Below are positions 14,435-23,186 of a DNA stretch of 32,534 bases, one piece after another (the stretch's first letter is position 1; each line of letters begins with the position of its first letter). The stretch comes from Acidimicrobiales bacterium (GTDB lineage Bacteria; Actinomycetota; Acidimicrobiia; Acidimicrobiales; CAIXPF01), in assembly GCA_020846295.1 (NCBI GenBank), contig JADLEF010000157.1, positions 1-32,534 on the forward strand. The letters run 5' to 3'. The notes beneath the pieces were generated by a model that saw only the letters and a list, made by a program, of their open reading frames with translations, had not been told where the DNA came from and did no database searches. The translations under genes were made by a program, and so were the position numbers.

Positions 14435-16984
14435 ATGAGCGACCGGAGCCAACCCATGCCGGCCCGGACCTCGGCCCCGGTGGTGGACCAGCCGCTGGCC
14501 GGTGTTCGAGTGGTCGAGCTCGCCACCGGGGTGGCCGGCCCCTACGCGGGCAAGCTGTTCGCCGACTTCGGTGCCGACGTGATCAAGGTGGAGCCACCCG
14601 GCGGTGATCCGTCGCGCCGATGGCGGTTGGACAGCGAGGAACCCGAGGATCTCGAGACCGGCCCGCTGTTCCTGTTCTGCAACAGCAACAAGCGCTCGAT
14701 CGTGGCCGATCCGTCCCGGGTCGAGGCCGATCGGGCGCTGGTGCGGCGGTTGGTGGACACCGCCGACGTCGTGGTGGAGTCCTTCGGACCGGGCGGGTTG
14801 GCCGCCGCCGGCCTCGAGCCGTCGACCCTGCGGGCCGAGCGACCGGACCTGGTGGTGGTCAGCCTGAGCCCGTGGGGCCAGGACGGGCCCTACGCCGGTC
14901 ATGCCGGCACCGACCTGGCGGTGTTCGCCCTCGCCGGGCCGATGAGCTCGACGGGGATCGACGAGCTCGATCCGATGAAGATGGCCGGCCGCACCATCGC
15001 CTACCAGGCGGGGTCGGTGGCGGCGATGGCGGCCATGGCCGCGCTGCGACGGGCGGAGCGCAGCGGCCGTGGCGCCTGGGTGGACGCGGCGGCCGTCGAC
15101 GCCCAGCTCGGCTCGGTGGATCGGCGCGTCACCTACCTGCTGTACCGCCAGTTCAGCGGGCTCGACGCGCCGAGGGCGCCGGCTGCGGTGCAGCACCAGC
15201 TGCCGGCCGGCGTGTACCCCACCGGCGACGGGTACGTGCAGGCCCACACCATCGCGTCGTGGGTGCCGGCCATGCTCGCTGCACTCGGCGACGAGGAACT
15301 GGCCGAGCGGTACGCCGATCCGGGCTGGGCGGACGATCCGGAGCTTGCGGGCCTGACCGAGGCGTCGGTGTACCTGTGGATGCTCGAACGTACCCGGCAG
15401 CAGGTCATGGTCCAGGCGCAGGCCAACCGTTGGCCGATCACCGCCATCAACCGTCCGGTTGATCTGTTGGAGGACGAGCACTTCGCCGCGCGCGGCTCCT
15501 TCGTCGAGGTCGACCATCCCGTCGCCGGGCGCTTCCGCACCATCGGCGCGCCGTGGCGGGTGGACAACGGGTGGGTGCTGCGCCGGCCGGCGCCGCTGCT
15601 CGATCAGCACCGGGACGAGCTGCTGGCCGAGCTGCGGGCCGAGCGGCATCCGGCGCCCGCCCGGCGCCGGGCCGCGCCGCCCGACGACACCGCCGACCGG
15701 TTGCCGTTGGCGGGCATCCGGGTCCTCGATCTCACCGTGGTGTGGGCCGGCCCGTACTGCACGATGCTGCTCGGCGACCTCGGGGCCGAGGTGGTGCGGG
15801 TGGACAACCCGTGGGTGTTCCCCACCGCGACCCGCGGCGGCGTGCCCCGCCCGCCCAAGGCGGCGGTGCCGGCGCTCGGTCCGCTCGGCGCCTACCCCGA
15901 TCTCGATCCGGGCGAGCGGCCGTGGAACCGCCACAGCATGTACAGCGCCCACGCCCGCAACAAGGCGGGCGTCACGCTGGACCTGCGCAGCGAGGTGGGC
16001 CGGGAGCTGTTCCTGCGGCTGGTGGAGCAGGCCGATGTGCTGGTGGAGAACAACTCGGCCAAGGTGCTCGATCAGCTCGGCATCGGCTGGGAGGTGCTGT
16101 CGGCGCGCAACCCGCGGCTGATCGCGGTGCGCATGGCGCCGTTGGGCCTGTCCGGCCCGTACCGGCACTTCATCGGGTTCGGGGTGCACTTCGAGGGGTT
16201 GTGCGGGGCGACGGCGCTGCGCGGCTACCGCGACGAGCCGCCCACCTTGACGTGGCCGACGTTCCACATGGATCCGGCCACCGGTACGGCGGGGGCGTTC
16301 GCCGTGATGGCCGCGCTGCGCCGTCGCGAGCGGAGCGGGGTGGGCGAGCTGATCGAGTTCGCCCAGGCGGAGAACATGATGCAGCACCTCGGCGAGTACT
16401 ACGTCGACGCGTCGCGCACCGGTCGGGAGCACACCACCCCCGGCAACCGGGACGCGTGGTTCGCCCCGCAGGGGTGCTACCGCGCCGGCGACGGTGGGTT
16501 CGTGGTGCTGACGGTGGAGCGCGACGAGCAGTGGCCCGCGGTGGCCGACGCCATCGGTGCGCCGCAGTGGGCCGGAGCCGATTGTCGGACCCGGATGGCC
16601 GGCCACGACGAGCTGGACCGGTTGCTGGGCCGCTGGGTCGCGTCGCAACCGACCGCGGCGGAGGCGGTCGTCCGACTGCGGGCGTTGGGGCTGTCGGCGG
16701 CGCCGGTGCTGGGCGAGGGCGACTGCCTGCGCGACGAGCACCTGCTGGCGCGCGGGGCGTTCCGTGAGAACGGGTCGGAGGATCTCGGCCGGTTCCTGTT
16801 CCCCGGTCACCTGTTCCGTTGGGACGGGCCACCGATGCGCTGGGAGCCGCTGTGCCGAATGGGCGTCGACAGCCGCCGGGTGTACCGGTCGTGGCTGGGC
16901 TGCACCGACGAGGAGCTCGACGCGCTCGACGCGGCCGGCCAGTTCGGCGAGGACTACCTGCAGCCCGACGGCACCCCGTACTGA
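14435..16984 (+). CDS. Double-domain family III CoA-transferase (natural fusion)
   Basis: 849-aa protein made of two complete CaiB/BaiF domains joined by an Ala/Arg/Pro-rich linker around residues 400-424. Half 1 (about 20-400) opens LAGVRVVELATGVAGPYAGKLFADFGADVIKVEPPGGDPSRRW but has I-A-Y-Q-A-G at the catalytic loop, with Ala189 in place of Asp. Half 2 (about 424-849) opens LAGIRVLDLTVVWAGPYCTMLLGDLGAEVVRVDN and has HMDPATG with Asp613 at the catalytic position. Single enzymes of the family are about 400 residues, so one polypeptide here provides what the neighbouring pairs encode as two. Predicted to transfer CoA between carboxylic acids; substrate unknown. ATG 14435 chosen from the domain boundary and upstream TACGCT box. 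Followed after 36 bases by another CoA-transferase pair. Confidence 0.94.
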   Translation: MSDRSQPMPARTSAPVVDQPLAGVRVVELATGVAGPYAGKLFADFGADVIKVEPPGGDPSRRWRLDSEEPEDLETGPLFLFCNSNKRSIVADPSRVEADRALVRRLVDTADVVVESFGPGGLAAAGLEPSTLRAERPDLVVVSLSPWGQDGPYAGHAGTDLAVFALAGPMSSTGIDELDPMKMAGRTIAYQAGSVAAMAAMAALRRAERSGRGAWVDAAAVDAQLGSVDRRVTYLLYRQFSGLDAPRAPAAVQHQLPAGVYPTGDGYVQAHTIASWVPAMLAALGDEELAERYADPGWADDPELAGLTEASVYLWMLERTRQQVMVQAQANRWPITAINRPVDLLEDEHFAARGSFVEVDHPVAGRFRTIGAPWRVDNGWVLRRPAPLLDQHRDELLAELRAERHPAPARRRAAPPDDTADRLPLAGIRVLDLTVVWAGPYCTMLLGDLGAEVVRVDNPWVFPTATRGGVPRPPKAAVPALGPLGAYPDLDPGERPWNRHSMYSAHARNKAGVTLDLRSEVGRELFLRLVEQADVLVENNSAKVLDQLGIGWEVLSARNPRLIAVRMAPLGLSGPYRHFIGFGVHFEGLCGATALRGYRDEPPTLTWPTFHMDPATGTAGAFAVMAALRRRERSGVGELIEFAQAENMMQHLGEYYVDASRTGREHTTPGNRDAWFAPQGCYRAGDGGFVVLTVERDEQWPAVADAIGAPQWAGADCRTRMAGHDELDRLLGRWVASQPTAAEAVVRLRALGLSAAPVLGEGDCLRDEHLLARGAFRENGSEDLGRFLFPGHLFRWDGPPMRWEPLCRMGVDSRRVYRSWLGCTDEELDALDAAGQFGEDYLQPDGTPY

Positions 16985-17020
16985 GCGGCCCGGCGCTGCG
17001 CTGAGCCGGACGGAGGCCCG

Positions 17021-18139
17021 GTGACTAAGGTCCCCCGCCGTATGGACCAACCGTTGCAGGGAATGCGAGTGGTCGAGGTCGCCGGTGGGGTGCCGGCCGC
17101 GTCGTGCGCCCACCTCCTGGCCGGCTACGGCGCCGACGTCGTGCGGGTCGAGGGGGCCGACGTCCCCGTCGCACCGCACTGGACGCTCAGCGCCGACGAG
17201 GCGACCTACCTGTTGCCCGGCAAGCGGCGGGTCCTGCTCGAGGGCGAGGAGGCGGGCGCCGCGGCGGCGTTGGCCGCGCTGGTGGCCTCGGCCGAGGTCG
17301 TGGTGCTCGACGGGCCACCCGGCCGGTTCGACGTGCCGGCGTGGCGGGCGGCGAACCCGTCGCTGGTGGCGGTGACCATCAGCCCGTTCGGGTGGACGGG
17401 ACCCGATCGCGGGCTGCCGGCCGACGACCTGATCGCCTACGCCGCCGGGGGGCTGCTCTCGCTGACCGGGGACCCGGCGTCCACGCCGCTGGCGACGGGC
17501 GGGGCGCAGGCGCTGTGGTTCGGCGCGCTGCACGCCTTCGCTGCGGTGACCGGGGCGTACTACGGCGCGGTGGTGCACGGCGAGGGCGACTGGATCGACC
17601 TGTCGTTGCAGGAGTGCATGGCCGGCGCGCTGGAGCTCTACGGCCCCGCTGCCGCCTACGGTGAGCCGGCCGCGCTGCGCTTCGGCAACTACCACCGGGC
17701 GGTGTGGGCGCTGTACCCCTGCGCCGATGGGTACGCCGGCGTGTTCTGCCTCGAACGTCAGGTGCCGGCGCTGTTCGCCGCCATCGGCGAGGAGGCGCTG
17801 CGGGAGGAGCGTTTCCGGGATCCGCAGCAGCGCCCGCAGCACGACGAGGAGCTCTCCGCGTACGTGCTGTCGTTCATGGTGGATCGCACGGGCGACGAGC
17901 TGGCCCGGTTGGGGGCGGAGCGGAAGATCCCCTTCGGCAAGGTGCGCACGCCCGCCGAGCTGCTCGACAGCCCGGCGCTGGCCGACCGCGGCTTCTTCGA
18001 CACGGTGCAGCGCGCCGACGGCTCGACGGTGGCGGTGCCGGGCCGGCCGTTCCTCGGGATGGACTGGAAGGGCGGCGGGCCGGAACGGGCGCCGGTCGAG
18101 CCGATCGAGGCCGTGCTCGCAGGATGGAGCCGATCGTGA
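17021..18139 (+). CDS. Family III (CaiB/BaiF) CoA-transferase, Asp-less partner
   Basis: 372-aa CaiB/BaiF-fold protein, somewhat shorter and more divergent than its relatives. Opening: LQGMRVVEVAGGVPAASCAHLLAGYGADVVRVEG; then ISPFGWTGPDRGLPADDLIAYAAGGLLSLTGDP. At the catalytic loop the sequence reads ATGGAQALWFGALHAFAAV with no Asp, so it should not form the aspartyl-CoA intermediate on its own. The following gene overlaps it and has the Asp. Start GTG 17021 has GGAGG at 17012-17016; the alternative ATG 17042 is preceded by TAAGGT (17026-17031) and could be a leaderless start. Third gene set of the CoA-transferase block. Confidence 0.88.
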   Translation: MTKVPRRMDQPLQGMRVVEVAGGVPAASCAHLLAGYGADVVRVEGADVPVAPHWTLSADEATYLLPGKRRVLLEGEEAGAAAALAALVASAEVVVLDGPPGRFDVPAWRAANPSLVAVTISPFGWTGPDRGLPADDLIAYAAGGLLSLTGDPASTPLATGGAQALWFGALHAFAAVTGAYYGAVVHGEGDWIDLSLQECMAGALELYGPAAAYGEPAALRFGNYHRAVWALYPCADGYAGVFCLERQVPALFAAIGEEALREERFRDPQQRPQHDEELSAYVLSFMVDRTGDELARLGAERKIPFGKVRTPAELLDSPALADRGFFDTVQRADGSTVAVPGRPFLGMDWKGGGPERAPVEPIEAVLAGWSRS

Positions 18140-19428
18140 GGAAGCTGCCGTTCGAAGGCGTCCGCGTTGCGGACCTGTCCATGATGTGGGCCGGTCCGTA
18201 CGCGACCAAGCTGCTGGCCGAGCTCGGCGCCGAGGTGCTGAAGATCGAGTCGCCGTCGGCGTGGGACAACATCCGCACGTTGATCGCGTTCCCGGATCAG
18301 GCCGAGCCGTGGAACTCGAGCTACTACTTCAACACGTACAACCGGGCCAAGAAGTCGGTGACGCTGGATCTGGCCCAGGTCCGCGGGCGCGCCGTGTTCC
18401 TCGAGCTGCTGGCCCACTGCGACGTGTTGATCGAGAACTACCGGGCCGACGTGCTGGACAAGCTGGGGCTGTCCTACGACGTGCTGCGGGCGGCCAACCC
18501 GCAGCTGGTCATCGTCTCGATGGCGGGGTTCGGCAAGACGGGGGCGGATCGGGCGCTCGTCGGGTTCGGCCCGGTGATCGAGATGATGAGCGGGCTGACC
18601 TCGCTCACCGGGTACGTGGACGACGACGTGAGCTACAAGTGCGGCGTGTCCTACGGCGATCCGGTCGCCGGCGTGGCCGCCGCCGGGGCGGTGGCGATGG
18701 GCCTGCTGCAACGGCGCCGCCGCGGCGTCGCCCCCATCGTGGACCTGGCCCAGCGCGAGGTGGCGGCCACCTTCGCCGGGGGCGCCTTCGTGGCCGCGCA
18801 CCGCGACCCGGCGGTGCGCCATCACGGCAACCGCCACCCCGCCGGCGCCATCGCCCCCAGAGGGGTGTACCGCTGCCTCGACGAGGCCCGCCACCGGGAT
18901 ACCGGGGCGTATGCCCTGATCGCGGGCCGGGAAGCGGACGAGCAGTGGATCGCGGTGTCCGCCCTCGACGACGGGCAGTGGGCGGAGCTGGCGGCGTTGA
19001 TCGGCCGACCCGAGTGGGCGGCGCTGCCGCTGACGGAGCGGGTCGCCCGCCACGACGAGCTCGACGGGGCCATCTCGGCCTGGGCGGCACCGCTCGAAGC
19101 GGGCGAGGCGGTGGCGGAGCTGCGCGATCGGGGGGTGGCCGCAGCCCGGGTGCTCGACATGGTCGCCATCCACGACGATGCGCAGCTGCGCGCCCGCGGC
19201 TTCTGGATCGACCTCCCCCATCCGAACATGCCGGAGGGCTGGGTGCAGCCGGGGCCGTCGTGGCGGTTCGTGGAGGCCGACACCGCGCCGAAGGTGCGGG
19301 CGCCGTTGTTCGGTGAGCACACCCGCGCCGTGCTGAGCGAGTTGCTGGGCTATGACGAGGCGACGCTCGACGCGTTGGCGGCCGAGGCGGTCATCGCCGA
19401 CGCCCCCATCAACCCAGGGGTGGGCTGA
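18136..19428 (+). CDS. Family III (CaiB/BaiF) CoA-transferase, Asp-bearing partner
   Basis: 430-aa CoA-transferase. Opening: FEGVRVADLSMMWAGPYATKLLAELGAEVLKIESPSAWD; then KKSVTLDLAQVRGRAVFLELLAHCDVLIENYRADVLDKLG; GFGPVIEMMSGLTSLTGY; catalytic loop VSYGDPVAGVAAAG with Asp175 at the Asp169 position. I prefer GTG 18136 because it overlaps the previous stop as GTGA and GGAG lies six bases upstream; an in-frame ATG at 18124 is the alternative. Coupled to the Asp-less partner, so likely one heteromeric enzyme. Its 3' end overlaps the convergent GGDEF-EAL gene by 20 bases (19409-19428). Confidence 0.92.
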   Translation: MRKLPFEGVRVADLSMMWAGPYATKLLAELGAEVLKIESPSAWDNIRTLIAFPDQAEPWNSSYYFNTYNRAKKSVTLDLAQVRGRAVFLELLAHCDVLIENYRADVLDKLGLSYDVLRAANPQLVIVSMAGFGKTGADRALVGFGPVIEMMSGLTSLTGYVDDDVSYKCGVSYGDPVAGVAAAGAVAMGLLQRRRRGVAPIVDLAQREVAATFAGGAFVAAHRDPAVRHHGNRHPAGAIAPRGVYRCLDEARHRDTGAYALIAGREADEQWIAVSALDDGQWAELAALIGRPEWAALPLTERVARHDELDGAISAWAAPLEAGEAVAELRDRGVAAARVLDMVAIHDDAQLRARGFWIDLPHPNMPEGWVQPGPSWRFVEADTAPKVRAPLFGEHTRAVLSELLGYDEATLDALAAEAVIADAPINPGVG

Positions 19429-22400
19429 CCGGCTCGGCCACCTGCGGCGGGCCGGCCCCGACGTGGTCCCGGCCGGGGTGCATGCCGGGATGGTGGAGCC
19501 CGGGCTTGGCCATCGCCAGGATCCCGTCCTCCACCGAGGTGATCAACGCGCCGGACGACATCGGCTTGGCGAACGCGAAGCCCTGGCCGAGCTGGCAGCC
19601 CAGCGAGCGCAGCTCGGCCAGCTGCTCAGGGGTCTCGATGCCTTCGGCCAGCGTGGTCATGCCGAGCGATTCGGAGAGGTTGATGACCGCCCGCACCAGC
19701 TCGGTGGCCTTCGGATCGGTGCCGAGGCCGATGACGAAGGAACGATCGATCTTCATCACGTCGATGGGGAACAGCTGGAGGTACGCCAGCGACGAGTAGC
19801 CGGTGCCGAAGTCGTCGATGGCGATGCGCACGCCGAGCTGTTTGAGGGCGTGCAGCCAGTTCACCGAGGCCGACGTGTCGTGCATCACGACGCTCTCGGT
19901 GATCTCGATGACCAGCCACGACGGATCGATGCCGGACAGGGCGATGGCCATGGCCACGTCGTCCACCAACGAGGTCTCCTGCAACTGTCGGGCCGAGACG
20001 TTGACCGTCAGGGACAGCGCTGACACCATGCCGTCCTCCGCCCACGAGGCGACGGTGCGGCACGCCTCGATGAGGATCCACCGGCCGAGAGCGACGATGA
20101 GGCCGGTCTCCTCGGCGATCGGGATGAAGTCCACCGGCGGGATGCGGCCGCGCTGGGGGTGGTTCCAGCGGGCGAGCGCCTCGACGCCCATGATCTTGGG
20201 CTGGGCCAGCAGCTCGGCGTCGTCCACCCGGTCCATACCGTCCGGTGTGGGGGCGATGGCCACGATCGGTTGGAAGTGCACCTCGAACTCGTTGCGATCC
20301 AACGCTCTGGCCAGCTCGGCCTGCATCTCGAGGCGGCGGCGGGCCGAGTCGTGCATGGAGGACTCGAACAGGGCGACGCCACCGCCCTGCGCCTTGGCCA
20401 TGTACATGGCGAGATCGGCGTTGCGCAGCAGGTCCGACGCGGTGGTGGCGTCGGCGCCGGAGGCGACGCCGATGCTGGCCCGGGGCGTGATCTCGGTGCC
20501 GTCGATCACGAGGGGGACGGCGAGTCGGTCGAGCACCCGCTCGGCCACCTCCCGCAGCACCTCGAGCGGGGCGGAGCCGGCGCTCTCGAGCAGCACGGCG
20601 AACTCGTCGCCGCCCATGCGAGCCGCGGTGTCGCCCGGGCGGAGGCAGTGCGACAGCCGGTCGGCGAGCTCGACGAGCAACCGGTCCCCCGCCGGATGGC
20701 CGAGGCTGTCGTTGATCATCTTGAAGTCGTCGAGGTCGATGAACAGCACGGCGGGTTCGGGCCCGCCGCGGGTGGTCACCTGCAGGGCGTGCTCGACGCG
20801 GTCGGCGAGCAGCACCCGGTTGGCGAGGCCGGTCAACGGGTCGTGGAACGCCTGGCGGATGAGCTGGCTCTCGAGCGCCTTGCGCTCGCTGACGTCGCGG
20901 ATGTTGAGCACCAGGCCGGCCACGTCGGGGTCGGCCAACAGGTTGGTGGCGGTGATCTCGACGTCGAGCCAGTCATCGTTGCGGTGCCGCAGCCGGCAGT
21001 CGATGCGGGTCGAGGAGCGGGCGCTGCCCTCGGCCAGGTGGCCCAGCTGCGCCTCCACGTTGGCCACGTCGTCGGGGTCGAGCAGGGACCGGAACTCGGC
21101 GTGGAGCACATCGCCGGGGCTGTGACCGAGCACGGCGGTGATGGAAGGGCTCTGGAACTGCACCACGAGGTGCTCGTCGAGGATGGTGATGACGTCGAAC
21201 GCGTTCTGCACCAGCGAGGCGAGGCGATGGTCGGCGTGACGGCGGTGCATCGCCTCGGCCATGGCGGCGCACTCGCGGGCCAGCCCGAGCTGGCCGGCGA
21301 GGGTCTGGAACGCGTCGAGCAGCCCGTCGGTCGGCGTGGTGCCCACCGCGGCCACCAGCAGGCCGCTGGGCCCGTTCGAGGAGGGCACGGCGACGCACAG
21401 CGACCACGGGCGGGCCGGGTCGCGGTGCAGGGCGTCGGCCACCGCGGCGGGCGGCGCCTGCGGGTAGCCGGGGCCGAAGACGCTGGCCGGCGCGGTCAGA
21501 CCGGCCGGGCCCGGCAACATGCGGATGGTCGCGCCGCGGTCGTCGAGCAGGTTGCGGGCGGCGAGCACCACGGCGAGCTCGATGGTGGTGTTGTCGGTGG
21601 CGACGAGCAGGGCGGTGAGACCGGCCTTCAGCGCCGACTCGCGACGCTGGTCGTTGTCCCGGTTGCCGAGGGCACGGGCCAGGCGGGCGACGATGAGACC
21701 GACGACGACGACGCCCCACAGCCCGAGCGGCCAGTCCGGGCGGGGGGCGCGCAGATCGGCGGTGAGCACGAGGCCCATCGGGATCAGGCCGCACACCCCG
21801 AGCACGACGACCCGGCTGAGGGTGAGGCCGCCACCGGAGCCGTGGGCCACCCCGACGTGCGCCATCGAGCGGTGCAGCGAGGCGGCGGCGAACGCGACCG
21901 TACCGGCCAGGTAGACGAGCGACAGGTTGGCGTCGGCCGCCCAGAAGGCGCGCTGCTCGGTCAACCAGACCACGTGACCGCCGATGACCACGGCGGTGCC
22001 GATCGCGAGCAGGCGACCGGCGGGTAGGCGCAGCGACAGGTTGGTGAGCAGCGCGTAGGCGAACAGGCCGACGAGGAGCACGTCGGGAAGGCTGTTGAGC
22101 AGCACGCCCGCCTCGGCGTCGGTCAGCCCGTCGGCCCAGCGGGGGGTCCACAGGCACTCGGCGAGCCCGGCGCAGAACGCAGCCAGCACCGCGGCGGCGT
22201 CCACGAGCGAGGCGTTTCCCGGGCTGGGTCGGGCGCACAGCCGGCGCAGTGACTCGGCCAGGCCGAAGGCACCGGTGAGACCGGCCGCGGCCCGCAGCGC
22301 GCCGGGCGCCCCCGCCTCGTGCAGGGCCAGCGACAGCGGCTGCGCGGCGGCGGCGACGGCGAGCGGCCACCAGGCGCTGCGACGTCCGGCGTGGTGCGCC

Positions 22401-22597
22401 ACCGACCCGCACCACAGGGCCACGGTGGCGAGGAGGAGGCCGGCGGCACCGAGGGCGGCACGACGCTCGCCGGCGAGCGCGGCGAACGGGAGGCAGGCTG
22501 CGGCACCGGCGAGCGCGGCGCGACCGACCAGGAGCCACAGGCGGCTGCGGGGGGCGGTGCCCTGTTCGGGTTGCGATCGAGCGGGGAGACGAGCCAT
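19409..22597 (-). CDS. Membrane-anchored GGDEF-EAL cyclic-di-GMP protein
   Basis: 1062 aa. Residues 20-310 contain about eight or nine hydrophobic membrane segments; 320-445 look GAF-like but weakly; PAS about 455-575 (NAFDVITILDEHLVVQFQSPSITAVLGHSPGDVL ... DVSERK); GGDEF domain 580-745 with an intact MGGDEF (662-666) and the product-inhibition site RPGD (653-656) five residues before it; EAL domain 765-1015 with EAL (806-808), Asn866, ITES (899-902), DDFGTGYSS (928-936), MKID and LAEGIE. All catalytic residues for both diguanylate cyclase and phosphodiesterase appear present, so it may make and degrade c-di-GMP. Start ATG 22597 is chosen at the beginning of the hydrophobic region; no clear ribosome site was found and a longer frame to 22726 exists. 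Divergent from the small membrane protein gene. Confidence 0.94.
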   Translation of the reverse strand: MARLPARSQPEQGTAPRSRLWLLVGRAALAGAAACLPFAALAGERRAALGAAGLLLATVALWCGSVAHHAGRRSAWWPLAVAAAAQPLSLALHEAGAPGALRAAAGLTGAFGLAESLRRLCARPSPGNASLVDAAAVLAAFCAGLAECLWTPRWADGLTDAEAGVLLNSLPDVLLVGLFAYALLTNLSLRLPAGRLLAIGTAVVIGGHVVWLTEQRAFWAADANLSLVYLAGTVAFAAASLHRSMAHVGVAHGSGGGLTLSRVVVLGVCGLIPMGLVLTADLRAPRPDWPLGLWGVVVVGLIVARLARALGNRDNDQRRESALKAGLTALLVATDNTTIELAVVLAARNLLDDRGATIRMLPGPAGLTAPASVFGPGYPQAPPAAVADALHRDPARPWSLCVAVPSSNGPSGLLVAAVGTTPTDGLLDAFQTLAGQLGLARECAAMAEAMHRRHADHRLASLVQNAFDVITILDEHLVVQFQSPSITAVLGHSPGDVLHAEFRSLLDPDDVANVEAQLGHLAEGSARSSTRIDCRLRHRNDDWLDVEITATNLLADPDVAGLVLNIRDVSERKALESQLIRQAFHDPLTGLANRVLLADRVEHALQVTTRGGPEPAVLFIDLDDFKMINDSLGHPAGDRLLVELADRLSHCLRPGDTAARMGGDEFAVLLESAGSAPLEVLREVAERVLDRLAVPLVIDGTEITPRASIGVASGADATTASDLLRNADLAMYMAKAQGGGVALFESSMHDSARRRLEMQAELARALDRNEFEVHFQPIVAIAPTPDGMDRVDDAELLAQPKIMGVEALARWNHPQRGRIPPVDFIPIAEETGLIVALGRWILIEACRTVASWAEDGMVSALSLTVNVSARQLQETSLVDDVAMAIALSGIDPSWLVIEITESVVMHDTSASVNWLHALKQLGVRIAIDDFGTGYSSLAYLQLFPIDVMKIDRSFVIGLGTDPKATELVRAVINLSESLGMTTLAEGIETPEQLAELRSLGCQLGQGFAFAKPMSSGALITSVEDGILAMAKPGLHHPGMHPGRDHVGAGPPQVAEPVSPPLG
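20236..20247. repeat. Near-copy of the iterated palindrome (coding)
   Basis: TACCGTCCGGTG, preceded by A and followed by TGG, one base from TACCnnnnGGTA; within the EAL-domain coding region. The same core with GGTC also occurs at 1196-1207 in the molybdenum hydroxylase gene. Confidence 0.45.
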
Positions 22598-22701
22598 GGA
22601 GGACCGACCGCATCGTCGACGCGGCCACGGCGACGCTGAACCACAATCCCTCAGCCGGTCGACGCGCCGGCCGGCGCGGATGAGCCGATCGACCTCTTTG
22701 T

Positions 22702-22707
22702 TAGCGT
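22702..22707 (+). promoter_or_regulatory. Candidate -10 box of the small membrane protein gene
   Basis: TAGCGT fits TAnnnT and lies in a relatively AT-rich spot (CTCTTTGTTAGCG) of the 137-base divergent gap, 27 bases before the ATG at 22735. Confidence 0.35.
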
Positions 22708-22734
22708 GACCTCGCGCCCGACGCACCGCCTTCG

Positions 22735-23148
22735 ATGCAGACCTACCGCACGACCGATCTCCTGGCCCTCATCCTGTTGCTCGCCGGCGCGGTCGCGGTG
22801 CCGGTGGCGGGGTGGGTGGCGGGCGTGATCCTGCTGTGGGCGAGCCCGTCGTGGTCGCGCCGGGCCAAGGCGCTCGGCACGGCGGTGGTTCCCGGCGGTC
22901 TGGCCGCCCCGCTGCTGGTGCTGGCGGTGCCGATGGGCGAGGCCCGCTGCATGCGGTTGGCCGACGCCCGGGGTACGTTCCGGGGCGAGTGGTGCGCTCC
23001 TGTGGAGGGCTTCCGGCTGCCCGGGTGGCTCGGCCTGTCGCTGTTCGTCGCGCTCGTGGTCGCTCCGTTGGTCAGCGCGGCGTTCCTGCTGCACTGCCTG
23101 CGCCCACCGCGTCCCGGCCACGGGCTGGGGCGCTGCCCCGGGGCGTGA
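22735..23148 (+). CDS. Small integral membrane protein of unknown function
   Basis: 137 aa with three hydrophobic segments: about 9-36 (LLALILLLAGAVAVPVAGWVAGVILLW), 47-67 and 96-118 (LGLSLFVALVVAPLVSAAFLL). The loop between segments two and three has two cysteines (ARCMRLADARGTFRGEWC), which could form a disulfide if it faces outward. The basic PSWSRRAK between the first two helices suggests that loop is cytoplasmic. No domain recognised. ATG at 22735; codon use and hydrophobic pattern support a real gene, and the gap to the convergent folP is 38 bases. Confidence 0.72.
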   Translation: MQTYRTTDLLALILLLAGAVAVPVAGWVAGVILLWASPSWSRRAKALGTAVVPGGLAAPLLVLAVPMGEARCMRLADARGTFRGEWCAPVEGFRLPGWLGLSLFVALVVAPLVSAAFLLHCLRPPRPGHGLGRCPGA

Positions 23149-23186
23149 CCGACAGCGAGCGAGCCGGGCCGAGCCGGATCGATCCG

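Noticed and set aside
14333-17842. 1169-aa open frame on the minus strand
   Set aside because: It runs antisense to surE's start, the fused CoA-transferase and part of the next gene; its translation is His/Arg/Gly/Pro-rich low-complexity sequence, a shadow expected at this G+C, while the plus-strand frames have clear family motifs.
14435-19428. Using the G-x-D motif before the SGxxSxTG loop as the catalytic Asp
   Set aside because: The residue that forms the acyl-enzyme in formyl-CoA transferase lies later, in the G-D-x-x-x-G loop before LLAALL; scoring the earlier motif gave the opposite assignment of active and inactive partners.
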